The position numbers and the translations under genes are program-made. A model generated the notes under the pieces. The model was not told where the DNA came from. It made no database searches and saw nothing but the letters and a program-made list of their open reading frames with translations. Shown one piece after another: positions 60,960 through 64,000 of a stretch of 64,000 nt of DNA. Origin of the DNA: Penelope pileata (Eukaryota > Chordata > Aves > Galliformes > Cracidae); the NCBI GenBank assembly GCA_013396635.1, contig WBMW01000464.1, positions 890,062 to 954,061 on the forward strand, in the 5' to 3' direction. Numbering within the stretch: position 1 is the stretch's first letter; each line of letters starts with the position of its first letter.

Positions 60960-63570
60960 CACAAATGAAAACAGCTTTTTTGACAAAAACGGAAAAAACA
61001 CACCTTCTTTTGGATAACATGCTTAGTTTGACTCCTCCCAAAGTAGTATTTTTTATATATTTATGGGTTACACAATTTACTTGATTCATTTGTTCATTTT
61101 TAATGTATAATGTTTTACAATTAGAAGTCTGAAACTGTTCATTTCAGGAGTGTCAAATTCAAATGTTTTGAAAATGAAAAAATTTATTTTGAAAAGGTGA
61201 AAATATTTTGGATTTTCAATATAACACTTCCCCATGCCTTTTACATACTTTTCCCACAGATTTTACTTTGTAAGCAGATTTGATCTCCCCCAAACTATAT
61301 TTCTGAGTTTACTGAGTGCCAAATATCATGGTCAGCAAAAAAATCCAACTGCTGCTGTTTTCAGTGGAAATCAAACTTACGAAATTCACAGCAATCCTTG
61401 TCTCTATAAATCTTGCTGTCTACGATGAATTTTGAGATTTCTTTCTTTAGATTTGTCCAAACTTGTCTGTATTACAATTGAGTTTTACAGCTCTTTCTTT
61501 TCACAGTGAGTCCACCTTTCACTGAGACCTTTGGAATGTCTCTAGTTTTAGCTGTCCTTCTCATCATCCTCTCCCTCTAAACTTATGTACAGGATATATG
61601 GATAGCATATGTTGAAGTATTTAGAAGGTTCTACCCTCATAGCATGGGCTGGTAACCTTCCATCTTCTTTCCCTTTTGCCTCACACGTAGTAAGATGTGG
61701 GTTTCTGCTGCCTTTAGAGTTGCCACGCTATTGTAGAGACAGGACAGTCAAGGGTGACTATTGCACGCTTCTCTCTCACTAACTTAATGTGCAGGAGACC
61801 GAGCCCTACTGATCTCTCACTGTAAAACAGACAATGTTGGAAATGTGAGGACAGACCAGACTGAGGCAAGGGAATCAAAGATTTGCTTTCCAGTACTGGT
61901 GCTCCAAACACTAACAGGTGGAAATGGTAATGAAAGGCCTTCTCTCAGACACTGCTAGAGATATTTCTATCTCTAGGCATTCCTACCAAGGAAAAAGCCC
62001 ATGCATCTAATCTTGGAGAAGAGTATCTTGTAGTGCTCTAAGGTTTATGGGTAACTTATATCAGGGCTTACGCTTTCAAGGTTGTGGGGAGTTTGATGCA
62101 GAAAAGATGCGTGTACTGGTTTCCAGTACAAGAGAGAATAAAATTCAAAGCAGATTAGTTCTGCAGTAGCGAGAAGTATGTTATATTTAGAAAGAACTTG
62201 GAGTATTTTACTTCTTATTCAGCTGGACCCTTCAAAATCGCTTGAGGGAGGCTGTTTACCTTGCAGAATACATGTAATCTTCATAACATTTTCAGGAAAG
62301 TCATTTATTGTTAGCAATTTTCAGATCAGCAACTTCTTTCCATAGTTATGGGCATATATTTTATCTTCTATATACAAAATCTTGAGCAAATGCAGATCAG
62401 CTCTTTCAAGATCAGCAATAAATAACTTTCTCATTTTAGGTCTGATTTACAGTAAAACTGCATGGTTTGGGTTTTTTTTCACTTGTCTAGATAAATGTCA
62501 GAATGTGTCCCTTGTGTTTAGATTATTGTGCTACAGTTTAAAAGGTGTGATCCAAAGTGTACTGAAATCAATACAAATCTTTCAATTGATCACAATGGGC
62601 TTTTGATCTGAATTTAACATATTGAACAAAGCAATTTCATTTACTCTCAATCTGATGTTATAGATTAAGCTCTCTGATGGGGAAACTGTGAGCTAACATT
62701 TTCAGTTTCCAGTTTTTAAAAGGCTTATGTTTAATTTATAATGAAAACATGAGTACAAGGCATTTCAAACAGGAAAACCCATAGGAATGCAACTCAAGGA
62801 AGAGATGTTAAATACTTCCTACACCTAGAAAAACAATTTGGACATCTGCCCGTGTAGATTCCTCTTCAGTACTAAGCAATGTCCTGCAGATCAAATGGCT
62901 CAATGACCTCAGTTTACCTCCCTTCCCCAGCAGAAGTCAATGTCAGATAAAAGGCAGCATGCACAGCACTTGCAAAATAATGATGTGACTAGTCGATTCC
63001 TTAAGTAGTACAAAGCAATGAAGTGGGAAATCTGATTATTCAGAGAGCCAACAACCCTACACAGTGCATTTCCATCCTGGGGTTAACTATCTCCCACCTT
63101 GATCATACACAGCACTTTGCAAGTGTGCTGGCTTTCAGATGGTGTGGTAGCCCTTCACCTTGACTACTGACAACAAGCAAACCCAGTTTCCAAACTGTTC
63201 TTGTAGCACCAGCTAATGCTGACATCCTGCTGAAAACCATCTCTGTTAAACAGACATGCCATTTTGGTCACTTAGCTAGTTTGATCCTATTAGATTCAAC
63301 TGCCTTGGACTTGAAGACAACGAAAGTTACACCTCTTTCATGTACTGATGTTGTTCTCTGTTCTAAAGGCTGTACAGTGGAGAAAAATCTTTGCAAGCAG
63401 CCAACTTGGAATTACATTTCCCGTTGTGAAGGTTGATACTTGTGCCTGCTGAGCACCAGGACAGTGTGCACCAATCTACAGAAGAGAGAAACATCATTAT
63501 TCACAAAGGACTTCTTCCTAGTGTTCAGATACATATGCCATTCATCACTTTCAATAGTTGTTACTGATGG

Positions 63571-63588
63571 AGAGAGAGAGAGAGAGAG
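63571..63588. repeat. (AG)9 microsatellite
   Basis: Nine uninterrupted AG units. Confidence 0.95.
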
Positions 63589-64000
63589 CTTAGGGCATGG
63601 CCACCATGTGCAGCCTTTTTACAATTTCTGATTTATGAAATATATTTGCTTCTGCAACTAAATCACCCATTTCATGTCAGATATTTCAAGGCCACAAAAG
63701 GTGGTATCAGAGTCACAGGAAAAAAGGGATTTGTGGTTACAAAGGGTTGGAAAATTCACCAAAGTAAATATAATCATCTATGATACTTGGATGACCACAG
63801 AAATCTAATACATGAAAACATGAAGTGCCTGTAAAATTGGATAAAGTAGTACAGAAAAATAAAGCTGAACCGTGAAGAACTCCTTACACAAATGTGTGTC
63901 TAGTCCCAGCTCTCCCAAAAGATATATCTGTAATTATCAAACTTAAAATCCCTTAGTCTCTCTCACCTCCTACGTCCTGTTGCCTATTCTATGTGTCAAC

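Larger units (their letters stand above)
59336..64000. other. Non-coding, AT-rich end of window
   Basis: No exon, RNA gene or transposon was recognised. It contains an A18 run at 60942-60959 and an (AG)9 run at 63571-63588. Positions 60480-60560 are rich in TTAA/TAATTTAATTA words. Confidence 0.45.

Noticed and set aside
1..64000. Prokaryotic systems such as CRISPR arrays, operons or phage modules
   Set aside because: No regularly spaced repeats, no long tandem open frames and no ribosome binding sites. Repeat content shows vertebrate nuclear DNA.

Overview
This is a window of vertebrate nuclear DNA, almost certainly from a bird and probably galliform-like. The main evidence is the repeat content. 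At least seven fragments are 3' ends of CR1 LINEs carrying the typical avian tail (close to ATTCTATGAT) and the block coding strand text around 'GGCTGCCCAGAGAGG'. One ~225 bp insert looks like an avian endogenous-retrovirus LTR. I see no Alu, B1 or other mammalian SINE. The DNA is AT-rich by eye, and no open frame exceeds 184 codons. Nothing points to a prokaryote, plasmid or phage: there are no operons, ribosome binding sites or CRISPR arrays.

Layout. Positions 1-8943 are non-coding, with CR1 copies at 870-1137, 5364-5440 and 6055-6757; the last is split by the LTR-like insert. At 8944-9045 and 9220-9262 lies the only credible protein-coding signal. It is a 102-base exon with a strong pyrimidine tract and a consensus donor, then a 174-base intron, then a short exon that keeps the frame and ends in TAA. 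I read this as the 3' end of a plus-strand gene whose earlier exons lie upstream of the window. I do not recognise the protein. From about 9263 to the end I find no convincing exon. That stretch holds further CR1 fragments (9938-10005, 12428-12587, 21493-21775, 50020-50681), homopolymer and short tandem repeats, several perfect hairpins, and some AT-rich blocks dense in homeobox-like or other factor motifs that could be conserved regulatory elements.

The CR1 copy at 50020-50681 is the most informative repeat. It keeps an open 101-codon piece of the CR1 endonuclease region and is then joined directly to the 3' tail, so most of the reverse-transcriptase part is missing.

Limits. Repeat families and the exon pair were recognised by eye. 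I could not run RepeatMasker, BLAST, splice predictors or multi-species alignments. I found no evidence for a new biological system. The items most worth a check are the exon pair, a TCF/HNF4/SOX-like motif cluster inside an inverted repeat near 54947, and the nested or deleted transposons.
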